Shown here: one piece after another, positions 34,954 to 43,558 of the stretch | How positions within the stretch are numbered: the first letter of the stretch is position 1 | Layout of the letters: the number at the start of each line of letters is the position of its first letter | Source: Planctomycetota bacterium | Lineage (GTDB): Bacteria; Planctomycetota; Planctomycetia; Pirellulales; Lacipirellulaceae | Direction of reading: 5' to 3' | Length of the DNA: 64,000 nt | Assembly: GCA_024278955.1 (NCBI GenBank) | Contig: JAJRSE010000017.1 | Coordinates: forward strand, 103,357 to 167,356 | Program-made: the position numbers and the translations under genes | Notes under the pieces: model-generated | Told to the model about the DNA's origin: nothing | The model's input: only the letters and a program-made list of their open reading frames with translations | Database searches by the model: none

Positions 34954-35493
34954 ATGGGCGAGTACGACTTTACTGACAATCTGGTCGCTCTGACCACGTT
35001 TCGCAATCCGGTCGAAGCGAAGCAAGCAATTACGCGGCTTGAACGAGAGGAGATCAGCGCTTGCCTTGGCGACGAAGCCCTCGACGCTCAGGGATCGGTT
35101 GAGCTTCTCGTCCGGCAAGGCGATCTTCGGCGGGCCCGCGAGGTACTGTCTGACCTGCTAGCAACCGAAAACGAACAAGACGAAGAGCTCAACGATTACG
35201 ACGCCGACGATTGGTCGGGCGAAGATTGGGCCGATGAGGATGACGACTACGACGAGCCGTACAGCGAAGAGCCCGCCCAGACCCCTCCGCTAACGCTTGC
35301 CTGGCGAGCCGCACTAATTGGCGGGGTGCTGTTGCCCTGCTTGGTGATCAACCTTTATTCGGTTGGGCTAATCCTCAAGCACCAACTTTGGCGCCCGGCG
35401 CCGGGCGAAGCTCGCGTCAATTGGCGATTCCCGGCAGCATTATTCTTCAACCTCTTCGGCGTCTTTTTCTTTTGGTTGATTGTTCGCTGGTAG
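34954..35493 (+). CDS. DUF2007-like protein with C-terminal membrane segments
   Basis: 179 residues. VALTTFRNPVEAKQAITRLEREEISACLGDE ... VELLVRQGDLRRAREVL is the DUF2007 pattern (a PII-like fold thought to act in signalling). An acidic stretch (about 70-105) follows, then hydrophobic segments near 115-135 and 155-178. The last 54 nt overlap the 3' end of the convergent ABC permease gene. Confidence 0.78.
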   Translation: MGEYDFTDNLVALTTFRNPVEAKQAITRLEREEISACLGDEALDAQGSVELLVRQGDLRRAREVLSDLLATENEQDEELNDYDADDWSGEDWADEDDDYDEPYSEEPAQTPPLTLAWRAALIGGVLLPCLVINLYSVGLILKHQLWRPAPGEARVNWRFPAALFFNLFGVFFFWLIVRW

Positions 35494-38400
35494 CTCAGGC
35501 GGTTTGATTTTAGGCAGAGGGAAAATCATAGGCGGATACCAGCCTGCCCATGCGGTTGGTTCGAGGCGGATGACGTCAATGATTTCTTGTTCGTCCTCCT
35601 CGTCCAGCGGCAGCTCAGCCTCGGGGTCGAGAGCGAGAGTAAGCTGTCCTTCTTTCGGTTCGCAGTCGCTCACTCCCACACTCCAGAGTAGCGGCGTGTG
35701 CTCAGGTACGATTGTCGAGGCAAGTTCAGACTTGTCCATTTCGTGTTTATCTCTGTACTTTATCATCATGGGGAAATCAAACCCCTGCGGTCGGTATTTC
35801 AGCGGGCGATCGCCGTAGGGATCAAGCGGCAATCCGTGTTCGTACTTTGACCCGTGTAGGTACTTGGGCGACAACTCGGCGAGCGTCTCTGGATACTTTT
35901 GATGGTCGATCCGGTAGGCGATCAGAGCCAGTTGAGTGATGAGGCCGATGCGCCGAGTACGCGCTTGTAGTGTTTGAATCACGAAGCCGCGAATGCTTCT
36001 GTGAACATCCAACTCTTGTGCCGCAAGGAAGCTGGTGTTGGCTTGCCATGCGTTTTGTGTGGCACGCTGGTACGCGTGCCACTTGTAACGGTAAACCGAT
36101 TGGTGAGGCATGGGCGCTTGATAGTCGTGCCAACGGCCAATGAGTTTTCGCCTAGCTTTAGCGCTGATGTAGTCGTCTAGGTGTTGGTTTGCGCCTTGAG
36201 CGGTCATAGCGTAGTCAAGTAATTGCTCGGTGCGGATATCGAGTGCCCGAAGGGCCCTTTGACGTTCCCAAGGAAATTGGTTTGCGAGGTAGGCAAGATA
36301 GCCGGTCCAACGTGGGTGGTCTTCTTGCAGAAAACGTGGCGATTTTTTGTCGAGCAGGACGGCGCGGATTAGTTCGCGGTCGGCGAGGATTGCCGATTGG
36401 AAGTCGAGGGTGAGATTTTTTTGCAGCTCGGCAACCGCTTTTAGGAGGAGCTCGCTGGTTTGTTGGGGCCGGCTTGCCCATGACAGGATGGTTTTGTCGA
36501 TTCTTGTGTCATGACGACCATGGTGCACGTATCCTTCGCGTTCGATAAATCCTACCGTCGAGGATAGCTGGCCTTCCAAAGAGTGTTTGTGTAAGCGGAC
36601 GACTGCTAAATATCTTTCCAGGGCACGCTCAAGGCTTCTCGCGGAACCCCCACGCTTTGTATCAGTGAGGAGAATGGCACGTAGATTGCCAAGCTCCTCG
36701 TAGCGAGAGTGGGTTTCGCGCCAGTTAGTCACGATAGGAAATCGGCAGTGGGGTCTTTGCGTAATTTGAATGAGATCAGCAATTCCTTTTTCGTAATCAC
36801 CGCTGCCATTCATCAACGAAGCATACAATTGTTCGTACGCAAGGGCTGTCGCCACTCCTTCGGACCGGCTGGCATCATACTTTTCAACTTGCTCTAAAAA
36901 CTGTTGGTGCCCGGGCTCGTCTTTTAGTTGGCCTAAACGTGCCGAAGGTAACGTTACCGTGACTAGCAGGATTGGCAGGGCAATAGCTGCGACAGAAAAT
37001 GCCCAGGATTTGGGGTGGTTGCGTGCGACCATCCAGTGGGGCATTCGCAGCCAGGTTGCCAGCATGGCGCCGATGCCAATCGGCAGGACGAACCACAAGG
37101 AGTTGAGTTGCCAGAGGCCGGTGACAACGACCCAGGCGGCGAGGACCATTGAGAAGAGTAGGGCGAGCAATCCGGCTAGGACTTCCCGCTTGAACAGGAG
37201 CGAGCAAAACTGCCCTAATGCGTAGGCAGTGAAAAACGAGGTCCAGGTCGCAACGGTGAACTGTGTGACGTAATGGAAAAGGCGGTCGAATAACGTAGCC
37301 AATTCCCAGGGCTGGTCTGTTTGGCCGCTTATAAAGAAAACACTAAAAAAGTGGCCGCTATAACCTCGCCGTAATATGTAGTTAAGTTCATCACCTGAGA
37401 TCCACACGAACGCACCCCAGGTCGCGAGACTTGTCGCGATTATGATCACGAACAAGCTAGCGCCCCAAACTAGCTGGCGGGCTAGCCAAACGTAGCGTGG
37501 CCAGGCGGCGTGGGCGACGAGAAACTGCCGGTGATCGTCGCGCTGGTCGGCGCGGAATACGAATGCGCCTAAGAGAGCGGGTACAAAGAGAAGTGTAAGC
37601 AGCCCAAACGGTAAGTCGGCGTAGGGAGTTGAGTTTTGAAACAGGCCTAACGGCAGAGCGAGGGCGAACATCAGAAAAATGGCGAGCACGAGGGTTGCGA
37701 GAATGGTTTTCCAAGACTCACGCCAAGTTTGCCAAAGTAGTCGGGCGATCACGCCCCGGCGAATGCCTTGAGGTCGGACAACGTCTTTTATGGCGTCAGT
37801 TTGATCTGCTGCGAGAGACTTTGCTGTGACGCGGCGAGGAACGATCTGTAGCCAGCGTGAGCCTAACCAGACGTTGGTTGCAAAAACCACCAGCGTGAGA
37901 AGCAGACGCATGGGCACGGCTTCGTGATAGGAATTGAGCGAGAACGTGTGGTAGGCGGCTGGTGTGGCCGCGATGGCAAGTTGGGCACCGAAAGACGCGG
38001 CACCGATCGCCGTGACGGCGGCTAGCAGAGGTTGTTTCATGCAAAGCGAAAACAGCAGGCCCCACGCCGTGGCTTCGAGAACGGCGACGCCACCGAGGGC
38101 GGCTGCGTTTTGAAATTCGGCAGTCGAAGCCCAAACCCCGCCGCCAACCCAGGCACCAGTAAGGCAGAGTATCAATCCCAAGGCAAACGCCGAGGCAAGG
38201 GCGGTTGCTACTTTGGCGGCAAAGATCGGTAGCCATTGGCCGGGTAGTCGCATGAGAAAATCGCGAGTTTGTTCTTCACGCTCGGCGCTAAACAGAGTGA
38301 CTGCCGCCCCGATAGCGTAGAGAGCCGCGGCACCCCACGCGACGAGGAGCAGCGAGGTAGGGTTCGCGTCTGCGCTTGGCATGAGCTGCGCAGTGGTCCA

Positions 38401-38523
38401 TTGCATCAAAACGCCCAGCCCAAGGACGGCCAGCAAAAATCCGCGTAACATGCGGTATTCTTTCCAGAGAAACCGATGAAAGAGGGCCGTGCTAGGCGAG
38501 AGGTTGTTGGTTGCAGTGCTCAT
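35440..38523 (-). CDS. ABC-2-type transporter permease with large C-terminal domain
   Basis: 1027 residues. About twelve hydrophobic segments lie in residues 1-540, arranged as two sets of six: first WKEYRMLRGFLLAVLG, then WQTWRESWKTILATLVLA, each opening like an ABC-2 permease. Residues about 550-1027 are soluble and helical with no known motif. It is the membrane partner of the ATPase encoded 146 nt upstream, forming an exporter. A hairpin separates the two genes. Its 3' end overlaps the convergent DUF2007 gene by 54 nt. Confidence 0.8.
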   Translation of the reverse strand: MSTATNNLSPSTALFHRFLWKEYRMLRGFLLAVLGLGVLMQWTTAQLMPSADANPTSLLLVAWGAAALYAIGAAVTLFSAEREEQTRDFLMRLPGQWLPIFAAKVATALASAFALGLILCLTGAWVGGGVWASTAEFQNAAALGGVAVLEATAWGLLFSLCMKQPLLAAVTAIGAASFGAQLAIAATPAAYHTFSLNSYHEAVPMRLLLTLVVFATNVWLGSRWLQIVPRRVTAKSLAADQTDAIKDVVRPQGIRRGVIARLLWQTWRESWKTILATLVLAIFLMFALALPLGLFQNSTPYADLPFGLLTLLFVPALLGAFVFRADQRDDHRQFLVAHAAWPRYVWLARQLVWGASLFVIIIATSLATWGAFVWISGDELNYILRRGYSGHFFSVFFISGQTDQPWELATLFDRLFHYVTQFTVATWTSFFTAYALGQFCSLLFKREVLAGLLALLFSMVLAAWVVVTGLWQLNSLWFVLPIGIGAMLATWLRMPHWMVARNHPKSWAFSVAAIALPILLVTVTLPSARLGQLKDEPGHQQFLEQVEKYDASRSEGVATALAYEQLYASLMNGSGDYEKGIADLIQITQRPHCRFPIVTNWRETHSRYEELGNLRAILLTDTKRGGSARSLERALERYLAVVRLHKHSLEGQLSSTVGFIEREGYVHHGRHDTRIDKTILSWASRPQQTSELLLKAVAELQKNLTLDFQSAILADRELIRAVLLDKKSPRFLQEDHPRWTGYLAYLANQFPWERQRALRALDIRTEQLLDYAMTAQGANQHLDDYISAKARRKLIGRWHDYQAPMPHQSVYRYKWHAYQRATQNAWQANTSFLAAQELDVHRSIRGFVIQTLQARTRRIGLITQLALIAYRIDHQKYPETLAELSPKYLHGSKYEHGLPLDPYGDRPLKYRPQGFDFPMMIKYRDKHEMDKSELASTIVPEHTPLLWSVGVSDCEPKEGQLTLALDPEAELPLDEEDEQEIIDVIRLEPTAWAGWYPPMIFPLPKIKPPELPANNQPKEKDAEEVEE

Positions 38524-38637
38524 GATGTTTCTATGAGTGGTTAGTTTTTTTGGTAGCCGTTTTTGTGTTGAAAGCGATTCTTCAGGGATTTAGTGGCTGC
38601 AAAATCAGTTACTTCATGTCCTGGAAGGACTTTTGAT

Positions 38638-38667
38638 AATAGCCCAGCGATTCATCGCTGGGCTATT
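38638..38667 (-). terminator. Strong hairpin between ABC ATPase and permease genes
   Basis: Perfect 13-bp stem AATAGCCCAGCGA (38638-38650) with TCGCTGGGCTATT (38655-38667), loop TTCA. It begins 3 nt after the ATPase stop on the minus strand and lacks a long U-tract. It may lower permease expression or stabilise the upstream message. Confidence 0.6.
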
Positions 38668-38669
38668 TC

Positions 38670-39617
38670 TTACGTTTGCTTGCTTGGGGACGTCGTTACC
38701 GAAGGAGCCAACTCCTTGAAAGCATGGTTGTTACGATCGGATTGCATGTAGGCCACGAAAATTTCTTCTAGTCCCGGCGTACGAACTTCGATCGCGACGA
38801 CCGCGGGGTCGTCGCGCAACGTCTCGATTTGACTTTCTTCGAGGTTGCGAGCCAGCACTTGCCATTGCCTCGACCGACGACGGCTGCAAAGCACTTGCCC
38901 GGGCACTTCGGGAGGTTGCGAACTGCCGGCTTCGAGTGTGATGGTAAGCTCAAAGGTTTGGCACTTGAGGGTGTCGAGCGATTCGACGACCAGTAGTTGG
39001 CCCTCTCGCATGATGGCGACCATATCGGCAACGCGTTCGACTTCGCCGATTTGATGGCTCGAAAGCAAGACCGTACGCCCCGAGGCTGCGATATCGACCA
39101 TGCTTTCAAGAAACTCTCGCCGCACCAGGGTATCGAGGCCCGAGGTGGGTTCGTCGAGAATGAGTAGCTCGGGCTGATGGGCGAGCGCAAGCGATAGCGA
39201 AACTTTGGCACGCATGCCTTTGGACATTTGTGCGATTTTTCGATCTAGCGGAACTGAAAACTGTTTGAGCAGGGTGCGGTATTCGTGTTCAAAAGAGTCG
39301 GTAAAGAATCCGGCAGTAAACCAGCCGATTTCTGCGGCGGTCATCCACTGATAAAGGGCCGGTTGCTCGGGCACGTAGCCGACGCGCCGGCGGATTTCGG
39401 ATCCTTGCTGACTGCTGTCGAGGCCGAGGACGTCGACTTTGCCAGAATCGGATTCTTCGAGTCCGAGAAGGAGTTTGATGGTCGTGGTTTTTCCGGCCCC
39501 GTTCTCGCCGAGCAGTGCGAAGACGACGCCGCGTGGCACGTCGAGCGAGAGATTCTTGAGGGCAATGTTCTTGCCGTAAGTCTTGGTGACTTGTTCAAGT
39601 TGAATAGCAGAAGGCAT
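38670..39617 (-). CDS. ABC transporter ATPase
   Basis: 315 residues. Walker A GENGAGKTT (about 36-44), signature MSKGMRAKVSLSLALA in place of the common LSGGQ (a YtrB/CcmA-like variant), Walker B LLILDEPTSGLD, and switch His in LLSSHQIGEVERV. A C-terminal 80-residue tail is typical of ABC-2 exporters. Together with the permease it would export an unidentified substrate. It starts 3 nt after the GntR gene stop. Confidence 0.9.
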   Translation of the reverse strand: MPSAIQLEQVTKTYGKNIALKNLSLDVPRGVVFALLGENGAGKTTTIKLLLGLEESDSGKVDVLGLDSSQQGSEIRRRVGYVPEQPALYQWMTAAEIGWFTAGFFTDSFEHEYRTLLKQFSVPLDRKIAQMSKGMRAKVSLSLALAHQPELLILDEPTSGLDTLVRREFLESMVDIAASGRTVLLSSHQIGEVERVADMVAIMREGQLLVVESLDTLKCQTFELTITLEAGSSQPPEVPGQVLCSRRRSRQWQVLARNLEESQIETLRDDPAVVAIEVRTPGLEEIFVAYMQSDRNNHAFKELAPSVTTSPSKQT

Positions 39618-39620
39618 AGC

Positions 39621-40010
39621 TTACCTCGATTTGCGATGAGTGGTTTTGAGTTCCGCTTGAAAAAGCTCTTCGATTTCTTTGGCCTTGAGGCCGCTTTGAT
39701 GGGCTTCGATTAGCACGTTTCGCAAGCGGGTGCGAATGAGCCGTTTGCGTTCGGCCTGGCAGCTTTTGCGAGCACCGCTGGTAACCGAAAGCCCGGTTCC
39801 GCGTACCGATTGCAGCACGCCGTCGTCTTGCAGTTGCCGGTAGGCACGGGCTACGGTGTTGGGGTTGATCGTCAAGTCGCGGGCCAGCTCGCGTACGCTG
39901 GGCACAAGATCGCCCGAGGTAACGACCCCATTGGCAACAGCAAACTTCATCTGCCGAGCGATTTGGTCATAAACCGCGAGGCCATTGTGAGGATCGACAT
40001 GGAGGAACAT
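39621..40010 (-). CDS. GntR-family (YtrA-type) regulator
   Basis: 129 residues from the ATG at 40008-40010 (the frame is open further upstream, but that part covers the promoter). The winged helix is AVYDQIARQMKFAVANG ... PSVRELARDLTINPNTVARAYRQLQDDGVLQSVRGTG. A short helical tail replaces a ligand domain, as in YtrA-type proteins that control their own ABC exporter. First gene of the operon with ATPase and permease. A palindromic operator overlaps its promoter. Confidence 0.9.
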   Translation of the reverse strand: MFLHVDPHNGLAVYDQIARQMKFAVANGVVTSGDLVPSVRELARDLTINPNTVARAYRQLQDDGVLQSVRGTGLSVTSGARKSCQAERKRLIRTRLRNVLIEAHQSGLKAKEIEELFQAELKTTHRKSR

Positions 40011-40042
40011 GAGAAAATTCCGTGTCAGCGAAAGGGATAACC

Positions 40043-40060
40043 GTACTATCGTTCTAGTAC
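40043..40060. promoter_or_regulatory. Candidate GntR operator
   Basis: Perfect palindrome GTACTA-TCGTTC-TAGTAC (6-bp arms, 6-nt centre). It overlaps the -10 and the start point of the gntR promoter, the position of a repressor site. Confidence 0.7.
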
Positions 40061-40087
40061 AGTAAGCAGTGGCTGGCTTCTTGTCAA
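40059..40087 (-). promoter_or_regulatory. Promoter of the gntR-ABC operon
   Basis: Minus strand: TTGACA (40087-40082), exactly 17 nt, then TACTGT (40064-40059). Transcription would start near 40052, inside the operator. Confidence 0.75.
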
Positions 40088-40179
40088 GCGAATTGTTTGC
40101 GGACGAAAATTTACCTAAAGAAAACCGGGCGCTATAGCCCACAGTTGCCTTAACGGTACATTTCCAACTGCCGTTCGCC

Positions 40180-41562
40180 CTAGCCCATCAGGATTTGGAT
40201 TTTGTGGTAGAGCGTCCAGGCAGTTCGGGTGGCGAGTGCAAAGACAACCAGAGTGCCGACCGAGGTGGCGGCAATCATCCAGGCGGGGGTGCGAGGGGCG
40301 CCGGTGGTTGAGCGCTGGAGCGCAAGGTAGAGTAGCGAAAGGGCAAGGATTGGCCCGCCGAGTACGGTCATTGCCTGGGCGAAGATGATGAGGGGTACGC
40401 GCCCGGTAGAGCTTGTCGTCAGGGCGATAATCATACCAATCATTAGAGCAGCGACGGTAAAGAGCTTGGTCCATTTAGAATCCATTCGAGCATCGAGGCC
40501 CAAACCGTCGGCCAGAAGGGTGCCGCCGATGATGGAATTGACGAGAAACGAGCTGATGGCCCCGGCAAAGATTCCAATGCAAAAGAGAATTTTCGCCGTG
40601 CTGCCGAAAAGAGGTTCGAGCTGTTGAGCCACATCGGCGACGCTTTTTAATTCGGTCGGAGCGATGTTGCCCGATAAAACAGCAGCAGACGTGACGAGGA
40701 TCATAAGCGAGATTCCGACGAGCACCGAAATACCTGCAACCGAGTCGGTAAGACCCTGGCGTAGATTGGTAGCGGTCCAGCCTTTTTCTTTTACTAGGTA
40801 GGCCTGATAAAACGCCCCAGCTATCGAGAACGTGGTGACAACCAGGCCTTGGACAGCAATCCATGGGTCGACGACCGTGCGCGTGATGGCTTCGCCTGCG
40901 GACGAAGGTTCGATTTCTTTTACGACGGGCAGAAAACCGCCAGAAATGCCTTCGGGAATACTGGGGACCAATCCGGCGAGGAAGCTCAAAATCGAGGGGC
41001 GAGCCATAAGCAGGTTGGCGGCAAAGCCGACGAGCATCAAACCGACCAAAAGCATCATGAGCTTTTCGATCGGTTGATAGAGCTTTTTGAAACCAAAGAG
41101 ACAAGCAATCAGACCGAAGTTGAGGCCGATGAGAAGATAGTCTTGCAAGCCCATGCCGGAGCTGCCGGAAGCGTCGGCGGGGGCTGAGTCGATCAGCGGT
41201 TCGATCGCGGCGAGTACGCCAAGGTTATTGCTGAACTGAAAACAAGAGGCAATGAGAAAAACCGCAATGCCGGCGACCGCGGCAACGGGCCGACCCAGGC
41301 GATTGGCCAGTTCGGTGCAGGGAGTGCCTTCGAGCGAAACGCCTACTCGGGCGGAAGTGGCGACTGCCCCGATCATCAGGATGCCAGCCCCGACCAAGAC
41401 CCAGATCAATTCGTAGCCAAATTGGCATCCGACTTTGGAACTGGTCAGAATGCTGCCGGGGCCGAGTACGACACAAGCAACAATGATCGCGGGGCCCAGG
41501 GCTCGAGCGAGACCGCGGGGGTTCTTTTGGGCAGGTGCGGAGTCGGTAGTTGATGAAGGCAT
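40180..41562 (-). CDS. NRAMP-like metal-ion transporter, divergent
   Basis: 460 residues with about eleven hydrophobic segments in the NRAMP pattern. TM1 reads VVLGPGSILTSSKVG, where canonical NRAMP has DPGN. TM6 reads TTFSIAGAFYQAYLV, where canonical has the MPH motif. The Asp, Asn, Met and His that bind Mn or Fe in the classic family are thus missing, so the cargo may differ (Mg or another substrate). The start Met is at 41560-41562. The neighbours give no clue to the cargo. Confidence 0.8.
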   Translation of the reverse strand: MPSSTTDSAPAQKNPRGLARALGPAIIVACVVLGPGSILTSSKVGCQFGYELIWVLVGAGILMIGAVATSARVGVSLEGTPCTELANRLGRPVAAVAGIAVFLIASCFQFSNNLGVLAAIEPLIDSAPADASGSSGMGLQDYLLIGLNFGLIACLFGFKKLYQPIEKLMMLLVGLMLVGFAANLLMARPSILSFLAGLVPSIPEGISGGFLPVVKEIEPSSAGEAITRTVVDPWIAVQGLVVTTFSIAGAFYQAYLVKEKGWTATNLRQGLTDSVAGISVLVGISLMILVTSAAVLSGNIAPTELKSVADVAQQLEPLFGSTAKILFCIGIFAGAISSFLVNSIIGGTLLADGLGLDARMDSKWTKLFTVAALMIGMIIALTTSSTGRVPLIIFAQAMTVLGGPILALSLLYLALQRSTTGAPRTPAWMIAATSVGTLVVFALATRTAWTLYHKIQILMG

Positions 41563-42093
41563 TGAAACTCAGTGATAGCGTGTTTGGGTCTTAGAGGGCG
41601 CATGGCAGGGATTTTCATTTATTACCTTGCTAAAGCAACTTTACTGCGGCCTGCTTGGCCCGTAAAGCGTCTACCAAATAGTTTTAGTGCGTGTCGCACG
41701 GACATGTTCCGGTTACCGCACTGGCATTTCAGCGTCCAAGCGGGTGAGCACGGTTTGGCTCCAGGATGCCAGTGCAATGACCAGCAGACATCTGTGCGAG
41801 GCATACTAAATTGGTAAAAAACACCAAATTCATCCACGGCAAACAGAGCGGTCATAACGTAGATTCCCCAGTGGGCAACGATGCGACAAAGGTTTTTCCC
41901 GGAGGCCGATCATTGGTTCTTTATTATCGTGCCGAAAAACGCTAATCTTCATGTGCCGACCGAGGACTTTTCATTGTTTTCGACATGGCCCAAAAAGAGT
42001 CCTTGGTCGCCCGACGCGAAAGCGAGGGAAACCGATTGACGTCCCCCGCTGACGTGCCGGGTTACCAAACTTGCTTCTTACTCCGTGTAAAAA
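41563..42093. other. Divergent intergenic region with a dispersed repeat
   Basis: 531 nt between the starts of the NRAMP-like gene and the epimerase gene. About 41684-41730 (TTTAGTGCGTGTCGCACGG, then ACATGTTCC) resembles 62282-62325. An inner inverted pair CACTGGCAT / ATGCCAGTG is also present. No gene is seen. Confidence 0.5.
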
Positions 42094-43122
42094 ATGCCTG
42101 AACCTATGACAACTGCCGCTTTGGACGACCGACTGAGCACCCCCTCGGAAGTGACAATCGAAGCCTTGGGCCGGCTCAAAGGCGATATTCTTATCCTGGG
42201 AGCAGGAGGGAAGATGGGGCCTTCCCTGGCGCAGATGGCACGTCGGGCAAGCGATGCCGCGGGAGTAACGCGTCGGGTAATTGCGGTAAGCCGATTTAGC
42301 GACTCCAAAGTAAAGTCGGCACTCGAAGCCTCGGGAGTCGAAACGATCGTAGGCGACTTGATGGAGGAGCGATTCATGGCTTCGCTGCCCCGATGTGAAA
42401 ACGTGATCTTTATGGTGGGTCAAAAGTTTGGCACCAAGGGGAGCGAATCGCGTACTTGGGCGATTAACGTCTATTTGCCGGGAGTCGTTTGCCGGCAGTT
42501 TGTGGGCAGCCGGATCGTTAGTTTTTCGACCGGCAATGTCTACGGCTTGGTGCCAATTGACCAGGGAAAGGGTTCGGTTGAATCCGACGCTCTCGATCCG
42601 ACCGGCGAATACGCGATGAGCTGCCTGGGACGCGAGCGAATGTTCGAGTACTTTAGCCGCGAAACGAATACCCCGGTGACAATATTTCGGCTTAACTACG
42701 CAACCGAATTGCGGTACGGTTTATTAGTCGACTTGGCACAGCAGGTGTTGCAAGAGCAACCGATTTCGCTGGCGACGGGCTATTTCAATGTGATTTGGCA
42801 GGCCGAGGCTTCGGAGATGGCCCTGTGCAGCTTAGAGCACGCCAGCAGTCCCCCGTTTTATCTTAATGCGACCGGGGGCGAACGAATTTCCTGCCGCGAA
42901 GTGTGTCTTCGGCTGGGCGAGTTGATGAATAAAGAAGTAACATTTAGCAGCGAAGAAACCGAAACGGCCCTCCTTAGCGACGCACGACGCGCGTTTGATT
43001 TATTTGGCCCGCCTAAAGTGACCCTCGACGAGATGCTCGGCTGGACAGCCGATTGGATACTGGGCGGAGGAGAAGTTTGGGGCAAGCCGACACATTTTGA
43101 AGTTCGCGACGGTAAGTTTTAG
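42094..43122 (+). CDS. NAD-dependent epimerase/dehydratase family protein
   Basis: 342 residues. DILILGAGGKMGPSLAQMA is the dinucleotide motif (GAGGKMG). MVGQKFGTKG and FSTGNVYGLVP follow the extended-SDR order. The usual YxxxK appears only loosely (EYAMSCLGRERMFEYF), so the catalytic Lys is not evident. It may be a binding protein or a divergent epimerase. The next gene is DapA-like, 436 nt away and co-directional; a joint role in sugar-acid breakdown is possible but unproved. Confidence 0.78.
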   Translation: MPEPMTTAALDDRLSTPSEVTIEALGRLKGDILILGAGGKMGPSLAQMARRASDAAGVTRRVIAVSRFSDSKVKSALEASGVETIVGDLMEERFMASLPRCENVIFMVGQKFGTKGSESRTWAINVYLPGVVCRQFVGSRIVSFSTGNVYGLVPIDQGKGSVESDALDPTGEYAMSCLGRERMFEYFSRETNTPVTIFRLNYATELRYGLLVDLAQQVLQEQPISLATGYFNVIWQAEASEMALCSLEHASSPPFYLNATGGERISCREVCLRLGELMNKEVTFSSEETETALLSDARRAFDLFGPPKVTLDEMLGWTADWILGGGEVWGKPTHFEVRDGKF

Positions 43123-43219
43123 GCAGCAAAGCACTAGATCGGTTGATAACAAAACATGTTGTGTGTGATTTGAAGGAAGAATAAAAAGTAACCGTTCACG
43201 GGACAAAAAAGAAAAGAAT

Positions 43220-43363
43220 AAACACGGAGGCACAGAGAACACCGAGAAAGAAACGGCTAATCTCAAAAATTAAGCTTTGACAAAGCACTCATTTATCCAT
43301 TTTCGATAAAAACCGTTCAAGCAAATGATTGAAAAACTCCGTGTTCTCTGTGCCTCCGTGTTT
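43220..43363. repeat. Dispersed inverted repeat, copy 3
   Basis: Perfect 23-nt arms at 43220-43242 (starting AAACACGGAGGCACAGAG) and 43341-43363 (starting GTGTTCTCTGTGCC). The loop of about 98 nt contains a piece of the 39-nt palindrome family. Related to 4536 and 32460. Confidence 0.85.
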
Positions 43364-43413
43364 CAATTCCTTTTAATCCGAGTCGCAAATAGCCAAACTG
43401 TTTGAAGAGTGAC

Positions 43414-43513
43414 CAGCATTTTTAACCGACGAACAAGATTCGACCGAATGATCCCGTCCATCCTGTTTATCCTGTCAAAATAAACCCGCTTTTAGGCAAT
43501 TGTTCGACAAGGC
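43414..43513. repeat. Dispersed repeat R-95, copy 2
   Basis: Nearly identical to 12105-12203, sharing CGACCGAATGATCCCGTCC and GGCAATTGTTCGACAAGGC, with a few substitutions and single-base length changes. Confidence 0.8.
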
Positions 43514-43558
43514 AAATCGCTTGTCACAAAAACCACACTACTAACGAAGGCCCACTTT

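Larger units (their letters stand above)
43123..43558. other. Intergenic region with two dispersed repeats
   Basis: 436 nt holding a long inverted repeat (43220-43363), fragments AAAGCACTAG and CTTTGACAAAGCACT of the 39-nt palindrome family, and the second R-95 repeat (43414-43513). No gene is seen. Confidence 0.6.
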
